From Vitis vinifera (Eukaryota > Streptophyta > Magnoliopsida > Vitales > Vitaceae): DNA of 64,000 bases. The notes beneath the pieces were generated by a model that worked only from the letters and a program-made list of their open reading frames with translations, was not told where the DNA came from and did no database searches. The position numbers and the translations under genes are program-made. The stretch spans positions 18,175,501 through 18,239,500 of the forward strand of contig NC_081812.1 in NCBI RefSeq assembly GCF_030704535.1, in the 5' to 3' direction. Shown one piece after another: positions 33,921 through 47,900 of the stretch. Every line of letters begins with the position of its first letter. The first letter of the stretch is position 1.

Positions 33921-35481
33921 CATTGAGGCATATTAATTTCCTGACTTGCCACCCCTATCATCAATCTATTCATATATTTCATTTTGAACATTTTTGAGCC
34001 TTGAGGCATTTAGATCTGGTCTTCGAACGCGTTCTGAACTGATATAAAAAATATGCCAATGCCCAGACAACACCAGTCACAAATTTTCAAACAGCATTTT
34101 CAATTTTGGAAAAAGAAAAGTAATATTAAAACATTTTCTTAGAAATTTATGTATAACAACTAAAAACTAAAATAATATAGAAAAATAATCTTCTAATTGT
34201 AAGTTTATTTTTATTTTTTTCAAACCAAACATATTTTTAGTTCTTTTTTAGTTTTCTATTCATATTTTATTTTATTGCCTTTGTTTATATTTATATTTCT
34301 TTAAATATATATATATATATATGTTTTTTTAGATGGTGACAATTGCCTACTACTTTTGTTTCAATCAACAAGCCACGCACTAATGTCACCAAACAAAGGA
34401 ATAAAACCAAACAAAGGAAAAAAAATGGTGGTGTGAAAGTGACAACGTTTGGAAATAATCAACCTTAAGATGTATATGGTAGAAAGACGGAGAAATTACT
34501 ATAGAATGACTCACGAGACGCATGACGGCCTAGCAGGAATATTAGAATAAAACATGCTCATTTATAACTCACACCCAGCGAAATAAGTGTGATCACCCTG
34601 TTTACAATACTCCTGCACCCCCTAGTGGTGATGACCAAACAGCAGCAGAAAATAAAAGTAATAAAAAAAAGACACGAGTTTCATGAATCTTTTCATACTA
34701 ATAGCGTGACAATGGATTGATACAAGAAAAAGAAAGAATAAAGAGATCTAAACTGCATACATACTGGCCTATTCCTCCTCTTTCTCCTCCCTTCCTGCTT
34801 TTACCCCTCCTCACATGATGTTCCCTTTCTTTCTTGCTCTGTTCCAGTAAAAACAGAAACAAACACAAACGGATAGAAACATTTGGATCGTTTCTCTGAT
34901 CTTCTGATCTTTTGACCTACTTCAACATACATTTGCATTCAAGAACATAACTGCAACAACCCGACTTACAAGCACGATCAAACCAATTGGGGTTTCTTGA
35001 GCATGTCTTGTCAACCAAACTTTGTTGTGGGTCAACTCAGATAATTGTAAAATGCTCTACAAAAGCAGCTATATGGGATAAGCTCGAGCAGGAAGAAGGA
35101 AAAAACATAAGAGTCCCATCGATATCCATATGCTATGATAATTGACACATCATTAACAGACATGGCAGTTCTGAGTTTTCGCATTTTGGATTAACTCCAT
35201 CAGTTCATTTATTTGTGTACTCTTTCACTCAGTATCCATGGCATTTTTAAAGGGAAATTTAAATATATTTTGTCTTTTATTACTCATGATACACTTAATG
35301 TATGAGATCCATTATAGAATATATGGTAATGCTCTTTTACCTTCCTGGCATCTACAAGTGAAAGAACTTGGTATTATTACAAAATGAAAAAAATTCAAAA
35401 GGGAGCTATAATTCCTGTACTTCTATCCATTTTCATACCTCATCTAGGTTATTCTAACAGTACCAACACTCATTCCATTTA
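33921..35481. other. Spacer
   Basis: 34080-34330 is AT-rich with a (AT)n run near 34304-34321. 34370-35470 is balanced, without a recognised frame or RNA. Confidence 0.4.
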
Positions 35482-35600
35482 GAGTGCGTTTGAGAGTGAT
35501 TCTAGACAACGTTTCTACCATTTCTAATATTTGAATAATGAAAATTTTTAAGTATTAAAAATATGAAACACGCTTTCTAGAATCACTACAAAACGGGCTC
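35482..35600. mobile_element. Short MITE (119 bp) with TTA target duplication
   Basis: The left end GAGTGCGTTTGAGAGTGATT (continuing CTAG) and the reverse complement of the right end, GAGCCCGTTTTGTAGTGATT (continuing CTAG), are inverted repeats. TTA flanks both sides (35479-35481 and 35601-35603). Degraded relatives lie at 28650-28830 and 32590-32700. Confidence 0.85.
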
Positions 35601-36485
35601 TTAGTTTTAGCATCACCTGAAATGCTGGAACACAAAGAGAATTGCTATGATCCCTATTACTTAGATACATTTTAGATTTATGCCTATGTTCGAAACACCA
35701 AGTCAAAGATGATGCAATTCAACCAACCATACTGCAATTACCTCTTTCAGCAAAATTCTGATTTTAACCATCCATGGCAACACAGAAATGGGCAATCAGA
35801 TTATTGCAGAAATATATTTAATTTTGAAATAGAAATAGAAATAGAAACAGAGAATGAGATAACAATACAGACTATGTCATTTTTCATGGCTGATTAGTTC
35901 TTTGTTGCGCTGGATTTAATGCTACTAATGAAAGTAAAATTGTCAATTAGATGACTGATTATACACATTTGGTGAATGATAATTCAAAAAGCACCACATG
36001 AACCTTAAAACAACCGCTGTGTTGGCCAATACCTAATATCAATCAAACTACATTCTGCTATTCAAATCACGGTTCAGTCGGGTAAGTGCATATTTCTGCA
36101 TTCTACATCAGCGCATATAAAGGAAAAGAAACAAGCATCTTGCCCCAGTAACTGAGGGATTATATATCAGAAGATTCGGAACAGAGTCATGCTTAACCAA
36201 CAATGACAAACAAGACACAGTTTGAATGGCACATTTCCAAGTTAGCGATAAGAAAATATCCACCAAACACAAAGATGCCAACATGCAAAAATGAAGAAAG
36301 AGGGTTCGGCATCCAAAATCAAATTCACAATTGTCCAAATTGTATTGAGGAAAGATACATCAAGAACTCTGTATAATTTCCGCTAACTGCTCTCATTTGA
36401 CCAAAAGCAAATTTAATTTCCCTCACTTGGTCAATATACTGTCATTATATGACCAAAAATGATCCGAAACCTCAAAATTGGAACT
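35601..36485 (-). other. 3' flank of the S40 gene
   Basis: The part nearest 36485 is probably the 3'UTR of the minus-strand S40 gene. Nothing else is recognised. Confidence 0.4.
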
Positions 36486-37142
36486 TCAATCAAGAAAACC
36501 TGTTTTGCGCCATACAGCGTTTCGAACCTGACGCAGATCTCTCCCCTTCAATGTCCTTCCAACGCCTTCCAGCACGGAAGACGTCGTCTTCGGCGATCGA
36601 CGAGAGCCTCGTGCCACGATCTCATGCGGTGGCAACATCTCATCTTCTGCCTCGTCGTCTTCGTCGTCTGCTTGGGCAAGAGAACTGCTCCTTGCCTTGG
36701 ATAGGACTGGGATGTTCATCGGAGCTGATTGATGAAACCTTCTAATTGGTAGGGATTGAGAGTGCTTGTTTTCTAGAGAAATATGCGGGGGCTTAGGTAT
36801 CGCAGGAACCGCTCTAATCGATGATGGAAACGAAGTTTTCCGGTTCAGCATCGGAGGGGCTTCGATAGTCATGTTCTGGTCGGAATCCGTTAAAGTAGCA
36901 AGGATACCATGACTTTCAGGTGTCCGAAAATGGTCGTTGGACTTGCCAGCGCCGAAAGGGTTATTTGGTAGGTGGTTCGGTTCGACCAAGTCGCTCGTCC
37001 AAAATACGTCGTCCTCACTGAAATCACCACCGGAGAAGGACGAATCGCCGGTGGAAGGGCCGGACTGGCCAGAGGGTACTCCGAGGAGGCGCGCGGTAGT
37101 TGATCGGCGGTGACTGGAGTTGCTGAACCGCTTGGTTTCCAT
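36486..37142 (-). CDS. Senescence regulator S40 family (DUF584) protein
   Basis: Intronless minus-strand gene, 218 residues. The diagnostic C-terminus is complete: LPPHEIVARGSR, then SSVLEGVGRTLKGRDLRQVR and NAVWRKTGFLD at the very end. The N-terminal half is low-complexity, with a FSEDDVFWT motif near residue 45 as in other S40 members. The family is named after barley HvS40 and includes Arabidopsis S40-3. These are small, mostly nuclear proteins whose transcripts rise in senescence, dark, ABA and pathogen response; the molecular activity is unknown. Length and lack of introns are usual. The start is the first ATG of the frame and matches family N-termini. Confidence 0.93.
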   Translation of the reverse strand: METKRFSNSSHRRSTTARLLGVPSGQSGPSTGDSSFSGGDFSEDDVFWTSDLVEPNHLPNNPFGAGKSNDHFRTPESHGILATLTDSDQNMTIEAPPMLNRKTSFPSSIRAVPAIPKPPHISLENKHSQSLPIRRFHQSAPMNIPVLSKARSSSLAQADDEDDEAEDEMLPPHEIVARGSRRSPKTTSSVLEGVGRTLKGRDLRQVRNAVWRKTGFLD

Positions 37143-37663
37143 CTCGTTTGAACGTCACTGGAACAGAGTGCCTTTTAAAGAGGTGGACTGACGTGGCAAA
37201 TGTCGCAGGTGGAGGAAGAATTACGAGGAATATTTCCACTGCTTCTCCGCTTTGTTTTATCTTTGTGCTGCGTGGGGACTGTTGGCCCAAAATGCTGACT
37301 GTGACACGTGCTATGAATTTCTTGGTCCGGTACATACCGCCGAAGAAGTTGCGACCACAGTGGAATATTAGTGGGGAATCCGACCATGAAAATTACATGT
37401 TAAATATATGGGTAGGGGTTTAGGGACTTTCGCTTCTTAGGGCAGTGAGGGTGCCGCGTTACTAAAACAAAACTTCATATCCTTATCTGCGTCGATGTAG
37501 CCAGTGTTACCCATTCAATTGATGCCACGTCACTTGATTGAGACTTTTGGACTATGACCCTATGAACCAGTTTGAATAGTCAGGAAACAAGATACCACGT
37601 GGGAGTCCGTTGCAGGTAATTATCCCAACCGTGGTTATCGTGAACGCGAAAAAGGCGCGTGAT
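37143..37663 (-). promoter_or_regulatory. S40 upstream region with two G-boxes
   Basis: CACGTG occurs at 37305-37310 and 37596-37601, with a further ACGT core (CCACGTCAC) near 37525. These lie about 165, 455 and 385 bases upstream of the S40 ATG. G-box/ABRE cores are bound by bZIP and bHLH factors and fit ABA- or light-responsive control of a senescence gene. Function here is inference. Confidence 0.4.
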
Positions 37664-37761
37664 ATTTTGAAAAGGGCTCATCGTATAAAAGTATAGGTAA
37701 AAACGCAAAATAATTTTGAAAAGGGCTCATCGTATAAAAGTATAGGTAAAAACGCAAAATA
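37664..37761 (+). repeat. 49-bp tandem duplication
   Basis: The word ATTTTGAAAAGGGCTCATCG and the following bases to about 37712 recur with essentially no change from 37713. A young event. Confidence 0.85.
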
Positions 37762-38978
37762 TGAAAATAGGAAATGACTTCAATAATAAAATAATTTAGT
37801 TTTCGGAAAGTTGAAAAAAAATGTTTAAAAAAATTATTTTCTGATACTTAATTTTATTAAAATTTATATGTAAAAAATAAAATATAATTAAAATGAGTTA
37901 AAATCTTATATATTTTTAATTATTATATAAAATAATAAAATAACTAAATTGAGATTGAAATATTTTATTAATTTTAATTTTTTTGTTTCCACTATATTTA
38001 TTTTTAATTTTTTTTCTATTTCTTTTAAAATTTTCAAGAACTAATTAATTTATATATAATAATATTAATAACTTTTTTTTTTCAGATATGGATTCTAATT
38101 TGAGTTATCCAATCTAGCTTGAGATTGGCATCACCAACTTGTATAATTCATAATTAAAAGAATTATTAAATTTCATTTGGGTGAATAATTCTTTTATTAT
38201 TTGAAAACATGTTTAAATCATGGATTCCAAATACCAAAATAAAAAGTTAAAGAAAATTATGAAAAAGGATGAAAAAAAAATAGAAAAGGATGAAGAGTGT
38301 TAAAAGAATTTTTTATAGGGAACAAAGTTACCATAATGTTTGTAAATAAAAATTTGAAATGTATTTAAAAAATTATGAATTTATATTTTGCGGGAGTTGA
38401 TGGAACATATTTTATAATTAGTATTTTTATTTATTATATATAAATATATATTAAATTCGAAACATAAATCTGTTTATCATTATTTTAAAACAGAAAAAAA
38501 AATAAAAATAAAAATAAAAAGGCGGTAGCAGCGGATAAGGAAGTGGCTTCTCAGGCGTGGAACAATCAAAACAGGGGTCCCACAGTTTCAATATTATTAT
38601 GGGTTTCTTTTACCAGAATTTTTCAGCAACGTCCTTGACACATTTCTCAACAAGGAGCCAAACTTTTGTTAATTTATGTATTGAGCGCAAGACTCGGTGA
38701 CGTATCGTGTTGGCGAACCTAATGCCATTTATCTTTTCCCCGAAGATTTGCCGGTTGCCGGAATAGCGTACTGCACACACCGGCGGACTTTAGATTACGA
38801 TCTTACTCTGCCGTTGAACCTTCTTCATCGAAGCACGCCCGAAATAGCACATAGCCATGATTAGTACGGTAATTGCGAATCTGCTGTCCTCTTCAGTTCC
38901 AAATTCAGATGAGTTTGCTTTAATTTTTGGGTGAATTTATTCTTTTTTTTTTTGGTTTTATTTTTTTCGCAATGAAAT
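37762..38978 (+). other. AT-rich spacer and SNX1 promoter/leader
   Basis: 37770-38520 is AT-rich without genes. 38520-38870 is GC-balanced and is the likely SNX1 promoter. The leader contains an upstream ATG at 38972, out of frame with the chosen start. Confidence 0.4.
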
Positions 38979-41900
38979 ATGGAGCAGCAGCGAAGCGGAT
39001 CAGGGTCTTCGCAAAGCCCTAGATCTCCAAGTGCACAACCATTTTTATCGGTCTCAGTCACAGATCCTGTAAAATTGGGTAATGGCGTCCAGGCTTACAT
39101 CTCCTATCGCGTCATCACCAAGGTAATTTCTTAAAGTAAATGTTCTCTCGTGCTAGTTTCTTCCCTCATTTTTTATTTTATTTTATTTATTTTTTTAATT
39201 TTGATTTAGTTTTGGTTCAAATTATTACATTAGGGTTAGGGTTTCAATGCCCAGTCAAAAAGATTTTGTGGATATTATGATATCTTCTGTATGCGTGTGT
39301 GGATGGTTATTTTTCAGATTTTGATTATACTTATGGGCTTTCTTGAGGTTGATATCGATATCATATTCCCTGCAATGTTTGTAAATTTGGAGAATTATTA
39401 ACCAATTGTTGCTTTGCATTGTTTGATATGGGATTTGAATGCTGTGGTATTTTGGTTGGTTGAAAGTTTGTTTAGAATTCAGTACAGAAGATTGTTCACT
39501 TTGAATTCTTTACATGGGATCCTAACCAATTCTATTGCTAGTTTGATGGTATTAGTATGTCATCTTAAGAGACTAGGACATCTTAGATCCTGAGTTGTTC
39601 AACACCAATTCATGAATTGTTGTCTACTACATCTGTGTACTGAGCATGTGCTTTTCTCAGTAACAATCTCTCAGTGTATTCTGGATTTTTCATGTTTTAT
39701 GTTTTCACCCAATATGCTAGGACAATCTTCATGTAGCATCATGCTTATGTGCAATACAAAAGCACTCAATGATACAGTGGAGCTGCCTCTCTTGTCCTAC
39801 AGTTTGTTTGTTTATGTATGCTTGTGCTGCAATGGTAGCTTGCAGGATGAGGTTTTTGAGAATAGCAAAGTAAAATGTTCTGAGGAACAATGTTTAGCAA
39901 ACTGTAAATCATTAAATAACTGGGATTATACTATTTTGCTTTTATATTTGTGTTCTTACAATTTGGATGCATAATATTCTGCCTTAGTCACATTTGGAAA
40001 GTCAAAACTGGTGGATGATTTGCTATCTATCTAACTGGTATTGAGCAGTATTAATATGCTTTTCATGTTGAGAAGTGTTCAAATATGCTTGATCATTGTT
40101 AGAGAATTGGCATAAACATCATGGCTTTTCAAATAACCCCTCTGTAAAGAAGCAAATATTAATTGAATCCTTCGAGATTAAGAAAACAATAGATTTCTGA
40201 GTAATGCCTTTTTCATTGGAATGGTTTAAAGAAAGGCCTGGCCTTTAAGTTCTATAATTGTTTTAAGCACCATACAAAGTTTGATAGCTGTTTCAGATGA
40301 ATTTATTTTTATTCAATTTAAACTGTATAACTGCTGTCCACAGCAGGCAGTGCCCTTTTATTGTCATTTAATTGGGAATATTGCTGTCCAAAATAGGCAA
40401 TGCCTTTTTATTAATGTTCAATTAGTAATGTTGTATATTTCTCATAAACTAGCATGTCTGTTGCAATTGCTCTTTGTGTTCTGTTCACCAATCTACATCA
40501 TTGTTTTTGTATTCCAGCTTTCCCTTATAAGCATACAGTGGAACTTCAATAATTTTGGTAGTTTACAATTTGGAGGCTTGATTACTCATTGTTTTGGCAG
40601 ACAAATTTACCTGAGTACCAAGGTCAGGAGAAGATTGTTATTCGACGTTACAGTGATTTTGTTTGGTTACGTGACCGTCTCTTTGAGAAGTACAAAGGCA
40701 TTTTTGTTCCTCCTCTTCCAGAGAAGAGTGCTGTAGGTAACTAGCCAATGAGTTCCTCTTGACTTTCTTGAAAAGTAAAATTTTAGGATAATGTGGCCAT
40801 GATGATGGTTTTTTTTGCCGGGCCTTACCCAAATTGTCTGTTCCCCTCATAAATTATTCTTTTTTTAATAAGTTGTTCTCTTCATATATCAATCTTATAT
40901 GCCTGTCATTAATAAGTTGGTAAAAATTAGTATTGGGTAAATAGGCAATGCCTGGATGGTTATGCCTCCCTTTGGAAAGGCTTCTGCAAAGGTTGTACTA
41001 TCCCTCAGCAGGGACGTGCTTTTTATTTTTGGCACTTCTTTTAAGAGAGAAAATAAATTTCAGTATTATGTTGGAAAAAATGGGTGCAAGGATAACAACT
41101 GACAAATGCACTTCATCCTGTACATTTTTTTTCCAAGTCCCATCCTCAATTCACCATCATTTTCCATCCCTCTCACTCCAGTCTACAACCCTTGGACAGT
41201 TGCAGACGCATCGAAATCCAAATTGATTGTTGTGAAGGTAAATACTTTGCTTCTTCAATCAAACACCAGGGTCTATTTTGCTGCCACCATGGAATCCAAA
41301 TCTTGGATGGGGAATTCCTGACTAGCCAATTAGAGCCTAGCTGAGGCTTGATTGAGAATCAACCCTTGATCCTCTGCAGGCACAACAGGAGTAATGTAAC
41401 TTATCATTGAATTTTCTGCTGATATATCTTGTTTTCTAGTTTGCCTACATGAGCATAAGTTTAATGAAAGATATGACACAGAAAAAGATGTTGTGATAAG
41501 ATTATTTACAGAACATTTTGATATTTTATGGGCATTAACTTTAGTCTCTACAATGCAGAGAAGTTTCGTTTCAGTGCTGAATTTATTGAGATGAGGCGTC
41601 AAGCATTGGATATATTTGTTAACAGGATAGCATCGCATCATGAGCTTCAGCAAAGTGAGGACCTAAGAACCTTTTTGCAGGCAGATGAAGAGGTGATATA
41701 TTCTATTACAATGCTTCTTGCTAAAGTGAAATTAGTTTGAAAAGTTGTCTGATTTTCCTGTCTCTGAATTTGCTTCTCTGCAAAATAGTATATAGTACTT
41801 TATATGCACATATATAGAAGGAGAATAGTTTTCATATGAAGCGTGTAGGGGCAAGAATAGTAATTCTAATTTATAAAATTATTTCTTAATGACAATATTT

Positions 41901-44900
41901 TTTTTCCTCAATGAGATTTGTTCCAATTGGTAGGTACATGAATGTGCTCGAACCATTAGGCTTATTACTAAAAGCCATTAGGCTAGCCCAGATAAGGTGC
42001 CCAAATAGAATATGCGTTTTCTTATATGGCCTTCTATATTGTATTTAAAACATGTATTCACCCTGGCTTAGAAATTTGAATGAGCCTTTTATCTACTGTA
42101 TACAGGATACAGCTGGTATCCCATGGGGGCTGGGATACTATATTTCACAATATAGCAGCGTGGTGGGTTGCAAACTTAGACCTGCCAACTTGCTTGAAAT
42201 GAATTGGTAAAGAAGCAAGCATATGATAAATTTAAATCTTGTAAAATCTGAAAAGACTCAAAGAATTGAGAAATTCGGATTTTAGAAAATAAATAAATAG
42301 AAACTTATAACTGTTTGAATTTTATACCAACAGGGAGTGCCTTAAAGAAACATGATAGTCCAGAATAAAATTTTGAAACAATCGTTTAGATGAAAGTATG
42401 ACATAGGAATAAAGAATAGAAGCATTTAATAATAAAATTAGTAAACTATTAAAACAATGGTTTCAAACATAGGAAATAAAAATTCATCATCTATCAATTC
42501 AACCATCTTAGCAATTGAATGCATGATCAAATTAGTGTGCCTAGAAATGAGTTATAAAATAAATTGAGTAGATAAGGCATGTCACAATCTGACTATAGAA
42601 GTGAAAATATTAACACAAAATAGTATGATAAATGTCTAATATATTTTATTATTATTATTAACAGTAATAAATCTTTGATCAACTAATTTAAAATAAAAAA
42701 TGAGGCAAAGATAAAATTTTTTTTATTACCATTAGACACAATCCTTTAAATAACCAGAATTTAAATGTGCTGGTTATGGTCTGACCCAGCTGGAGCCATT
42801 GGATTAATTAATCAGAATTTAATTTAATTTATCTTTAGCAGTAGCATTAAGTTTCAAATATCATCTCAATTTTTTTTCTAGGTTGGCTGGTTGGGTTTAG
42901 GTCAGCATTTCTTAATCTGACTATAGTTGGACCAGGTTGAACACTTTTTGGCCTGATCCAACCACAAATGTGTTGGGCCCTGCTGGAGCCTACCAGACTG
43001 GCCAACTTGAATAGAACCCAATGAACACGAAGGATCATTTGATTAATTTTTCATATATAATTAGTGTTATTTTATGATTTCTGATTCTAATTTTAATTGA
43101 TAAATATTTTAATTTCTTACGAGGTTAGCTTGTTGACCCTAACTTGAGTGGATTGGAAATGACCATATGGTGTGCATTTCTTGGCCTGATTATAATCAGT
43201 GTTGGTTAAGCTCTTTTCATCGAACTCCAATGATAATTGGGCTTGGTCAGGCTGAGCATATGACACATGCCAGTCTGAATATAACTTGATCCATGCTTAG
43301 TTATCAGTATTTTAATCAGTTTAATATATAAATAGCATTATTTTATTGATTTGTTAAAAAAATGTAATTTTAATTTTGTGAATTCTTTTGTTATTTTCTT
43401 TTTGTGTCAGCAGCTTGATCTAAATCCGACCTGAGCCTATGGATTGGTACTCATCTGATTGTCACATTTACTCAATTTTGCCCAGTCTTGGGTCCCATTT
43501 CCAAATGGTGACAATTCTTGTTGATGGGTTGGGTTTGTGTTATGTCAAAACTTATAGACACTTGATTAAATAAGTCAACCCAAGCCCAAACATGACACAA
43601 ATAATAATCAAGTTAAAAACATGAACCCTAACATGATGAAGATTTTAAATAGGTAACACATTGTGTAATTTAATAATAAGGTCCTAATTAATAATAAAGT
43701 TGAGTTAAGTTTTATTTGAGTCAATATGATTAACCTTGCAATCTAATATATTTAATTCTTTTGTATGTAACATTTGGGGTTGGGCTAAATTGTATATGGG
43801 AGAGGAGCCGAACTCCCTTATAGGATTTCTGGAGTGGTTAGCTTCTAGATAAGGGGTGGTGGGTTTTTCGGTTTTTTTGCTTGTGAGGCCTTAGTAGCCT
43901 TGTATACCCCCTGTATACTCTGTGGCTTTTTGCCTCTTTTCTATGAATTCTGTGCTTACTTATAAAAAAAAAAAAATATTTATGACTCTATTAACCTATT
44001 CATTCAAAATCAAGTTCTAAATGAGTCCAATGTGGGTCAAATAGGTTATGGTTTTAATTAGGTTAATCAACACGATTATTAAATAGGTCAATTTGTGTCA
44101 AATTCGTATTGACCTATTTATTAAATAGGTTATGTTGGTCGACATGAATTTGATCCAACATGATTATACTCAACCCAAACACATGAAAAACATGTTGGGT
44201 TTGAGTTATGTTGGTGAATCATATCAAACTTGTCACTTCTACCATATTCTATGTGGTCCATAATCTAATTCCATGAACCAATCGGTGAATGGGTGGATGG
44301 GATTTGTCATCCAATTGAAGGATAAAATTGCATGAACCACATACCCAATTCCTATCCTGTCTTAAGAGTTTCCATGTCCTGAGTTATGAATATTCTATCC
44401 AGTCCCGATATATGGTGACCAGAACCATATATCTTATATTCATGTTAGTGACAATACATTGTTTAGGAACTAATACTTTCTATGTGTGCTGTCAACTTGT
44501 ATGCTGCCACAGGTATTAATAATCTGTAATGGAACTTATCTTGCTGCTTTTATGCCTAAACATTGCCTACAGCTGAACATCTTGTCCTCATTGTTGATGC
44601 ATCCAAACAGCCATGCATTTATAGTGCATCATTCCTACACAATCTATCAAGTCTACTATTACTTCCTGTGTTTTTCTGCATTGGTATTATTGTTAAGGGA
44701 ATTCTGTTTTTGATTTGGCAATATTGTATTGCCCATTTTGCAGACGATGGAGAGAGCAAGGTCTCAAGAGACTGGTATTTTTAAGAAGAAGCCAGCTGAT
44801 TTAATGCAAATTTTTAAGGTAATTCATGGGTAAAAAGGATGAAATCCCCATTTTTTTTATAGGTATAAAATCCTCATACTTTTACGATTATTAACAGAGT

Positions 44901-47900
44901 GTTGGTAAACTGCTTCATCAATTGTCAAATAGTAAATGCTAAAACAATTTCAAGAGACATTAGAAAACCTTTTGCTTTCTCAATATTTTTTAAAAAAATT
45001 AGAGGATTTATAGGTAAATGCTCTGTTGTTAGGCCGTACAAGAAGAACCTGTCACCAATATCTGTCACATACACATGGCACAGTACAATTGTTGGACAAA
45101 CTTAATTTTGATCTGGTTTCCACAAGGAACAATTTTTTGCTCTATGATAAGGATACTAATAGGGTAGAATATTTGACTAAGAGATCCCAAGCTGAAAGAT
45201 TTTTTTTGAAGGGGGGCTCCTTGCCCTCATCATAATTTGTAATTCTGGTGGACTGCAATCACCCCTGATGTTGCCTGTCAATAGTATTCCACTAGTTCTA
45301 GCATGCAAATTTTTTATGGACCCAGCATTCTTTTTAATTGATTTGATCTTATTATGATCAGCTCTTCAACCTTATGGTATTCCTTGAAGTGGGCCCCTAG
45401 AGTCACAGTGAGGATGCAAATTCTTTGCCAAAATGGGCAATGTTTCTTCAGAAGCTTTTTCTGCAAAAGTCATGCATAGTTCTGTAGGAGGAATCTGGTC
45501 CTCCACTGTTGTATTCTCTTTAATTCTACTTTAATAAAGTTAGTGTACAATACATCTGGAGGAGATACTGTTCATTTAGTATGGGGCCATCCATAGCAGC
45601 CTTATTAATTCTACTAAGTTACTTAGTAATTACTTTTGGGCTCTCACCTTGTTCTATCTGATCTTAACATCAGTGTTTTTTTTATGGATTGCCATTTCAA
45701 ATATTGCTCCTATTGGACTTCTTAACTCAAGATGTAGATCGAATATTCCACTTTAGGTGGCCTAAGAGCTGTTGCTTAATCAGTTAGTTATGAGATACCA
45801 TAAACTATATGTGTGTTATCAGTGTCTCTACAAGCAAATTGTTGAAGACATAAGCCTTTCACCATCTCCTTTCTTTCTTTTTTCTAGGAAAGAAGTTGAG
45901 TGAATTGAAAAAATATCTTTTTTTTTGTTCAACATTTTAGTTGGTAAACTAATCAGATGATTATATGAGTGAAATGAAACCTGCTTATAAATTTTGCAAT
46001 AGAGCAGTAGAGACTGTTCATCACAAGATTGATTGATCAATTACACAGTTCTTTCCCCCCTGAACCAACTTTGCATTTTATGTTAGCCTCAAGGGCAGTT
46101 GCATGAAAAGTCCTATTGAACAGCAATTACCAGTTTGAATAGATGAATGATCCAACAATTACTTATCTAAATATTTGACAGGATGTGCAATCTAGAGTAA
46201 GTGATGTTGTCCTCGGTAAGGAGAAGCCAGTGGAAGAATCAAATCCTGAATATGAGAAGATGAAACATTACATCTTTGAGCTTGAAAACCACTTGGCTGA
46301 AGCTCAGAAGCATGCATATCGCCTGGTAAAGAGACACAGAGGTAAATAAAGATTTTGAAGAAGGCTTTCATTTGATTGTTGCCTATTCTTCACTTGATAA
46401 TAATGCATATTTCACTTTTCTCTTTTTCCAGACTCATGTATGAAAGTAGTTAATTGTGTAAAATATGATTGTTTACATCTGTTTGCACAGAGTTGGGGCA
46501 ATCTCTGTCAGATTTTGGGAAGGCTGTCAAAATCCTTGGTGCTTGTGAAGGAAATGGCCTAGGGAAGGCATTTTCTGAGCTAGGGACTAAGTCGGAGATG
46601 ATATCAATTAAGCTGCAAAAGGAGGTAGGGTTTTTAATGGAATTTCAGCCGTTACATTAATTTGTAGCTCTTTAGACAGATAAGCATATGCATGCATGTT
46701 CGATTTTTGTGGATGGTAGGGTTCATAATTATAATGTAGATCTGCCATATAATGTGCAGGCCCACCACCTGTTGATGAATTTTGAAGAACCTTTGAAGGA
46801 TTATGTTCGAGCTGTGCAGTCCATTAAGGTCAGTCTTGGCTGATGTCGTAAAACCATATATGTCATTTAAATCAAGAGCATCATTTACTTGGCTAATAGA
46901 GTGCCACCTCACTGCTTCATCCTAGAAAATGAAATTGAAATAATAGTTAAAAAGGGGAACATTGATAACAGTGATGGAACTTTGGTAGAATCATTCTATT
47001 CCTCTTCATACCTGTTTCTGTTTGCCCTTTGTGTTGCCTTTTTTCTCACTTTCTTGTTTGGAGCAGGCCACAATAGCAGAGAGAGCCAATGCCTTCAGGC
47101 TACAGTGCGAGCTAGCTGAAACAATTAAGCTGAAGGAGATAAATCTGTATGGTTCTGGTTAACTCTCTCTCTCTCTCTCTCTTTCTCAGTCGCTCGCTCA
47201 CTCACACGCACACACACACATGCTGTTACTGTTACTTTTCTCATATTTTGATGAACTCCATTGTTACTTCTTGGGTATGACTAGCGTGTTTGGAATTGTG
47301 CAAACCACTAGTTTTGTCAATTGTGTGGCTGGGGAGTATGACAACTCAGCATTATGATCTTCCAAATGTAATAATCCACATTGTGGCACAATCTAATTTT
47401 GAGCTCACAGACAAAGAATTTGCATAGATACTGTTTCAAAAAATTGTGCTGTTTTTTGACTCAAAAGTAGTTTTTAGGTGGCCTACGTTTTTAGTGTTAA
47501 CTGCAATATAGAGGTGTAATTAATAGTGTGTTCTTGTTTCCAAAAAACTCAATTTTTTTCTTCAACCACTGAACAATATTTGGAGCTCTCAAAAAAATTG
47601 CTTACAATCAAACAGAATTCATAAAGGACATTTTTATACTAACACTAACAGACTTGCAATAATGCATTGATAGAAAGCATGCATCCCAACATCAACTTGA
47701 GCTGTTGAAACAGGTTATTTATCACCCATTTAGTTCATTATATTTTCTTCGATGTTTCAGTTTTCCATTGATTGGGTTTTGGGATGTAAGCTTTCAATTT
47801 TCTAAATAGTAGTACTAATATATGATTATTTATTGGGTTGCAGTGACAAGCTCATGCTAACAAGATCTGATAGGGTGGGAGAAGCAGAAATTGAATATAA

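Noticed and set aside
39612-40736. 120- and 151-codon plus-strand frames
   Set aside because: They lie in SNX1 intron 1 and run out of phase across exon 2; intron sequence, not genes.
44328-46912. Many 60-90 codon frames
   Set aside because: Intronic frames of SNX1 or frames overlapping its exons on the wrong strand or phase.
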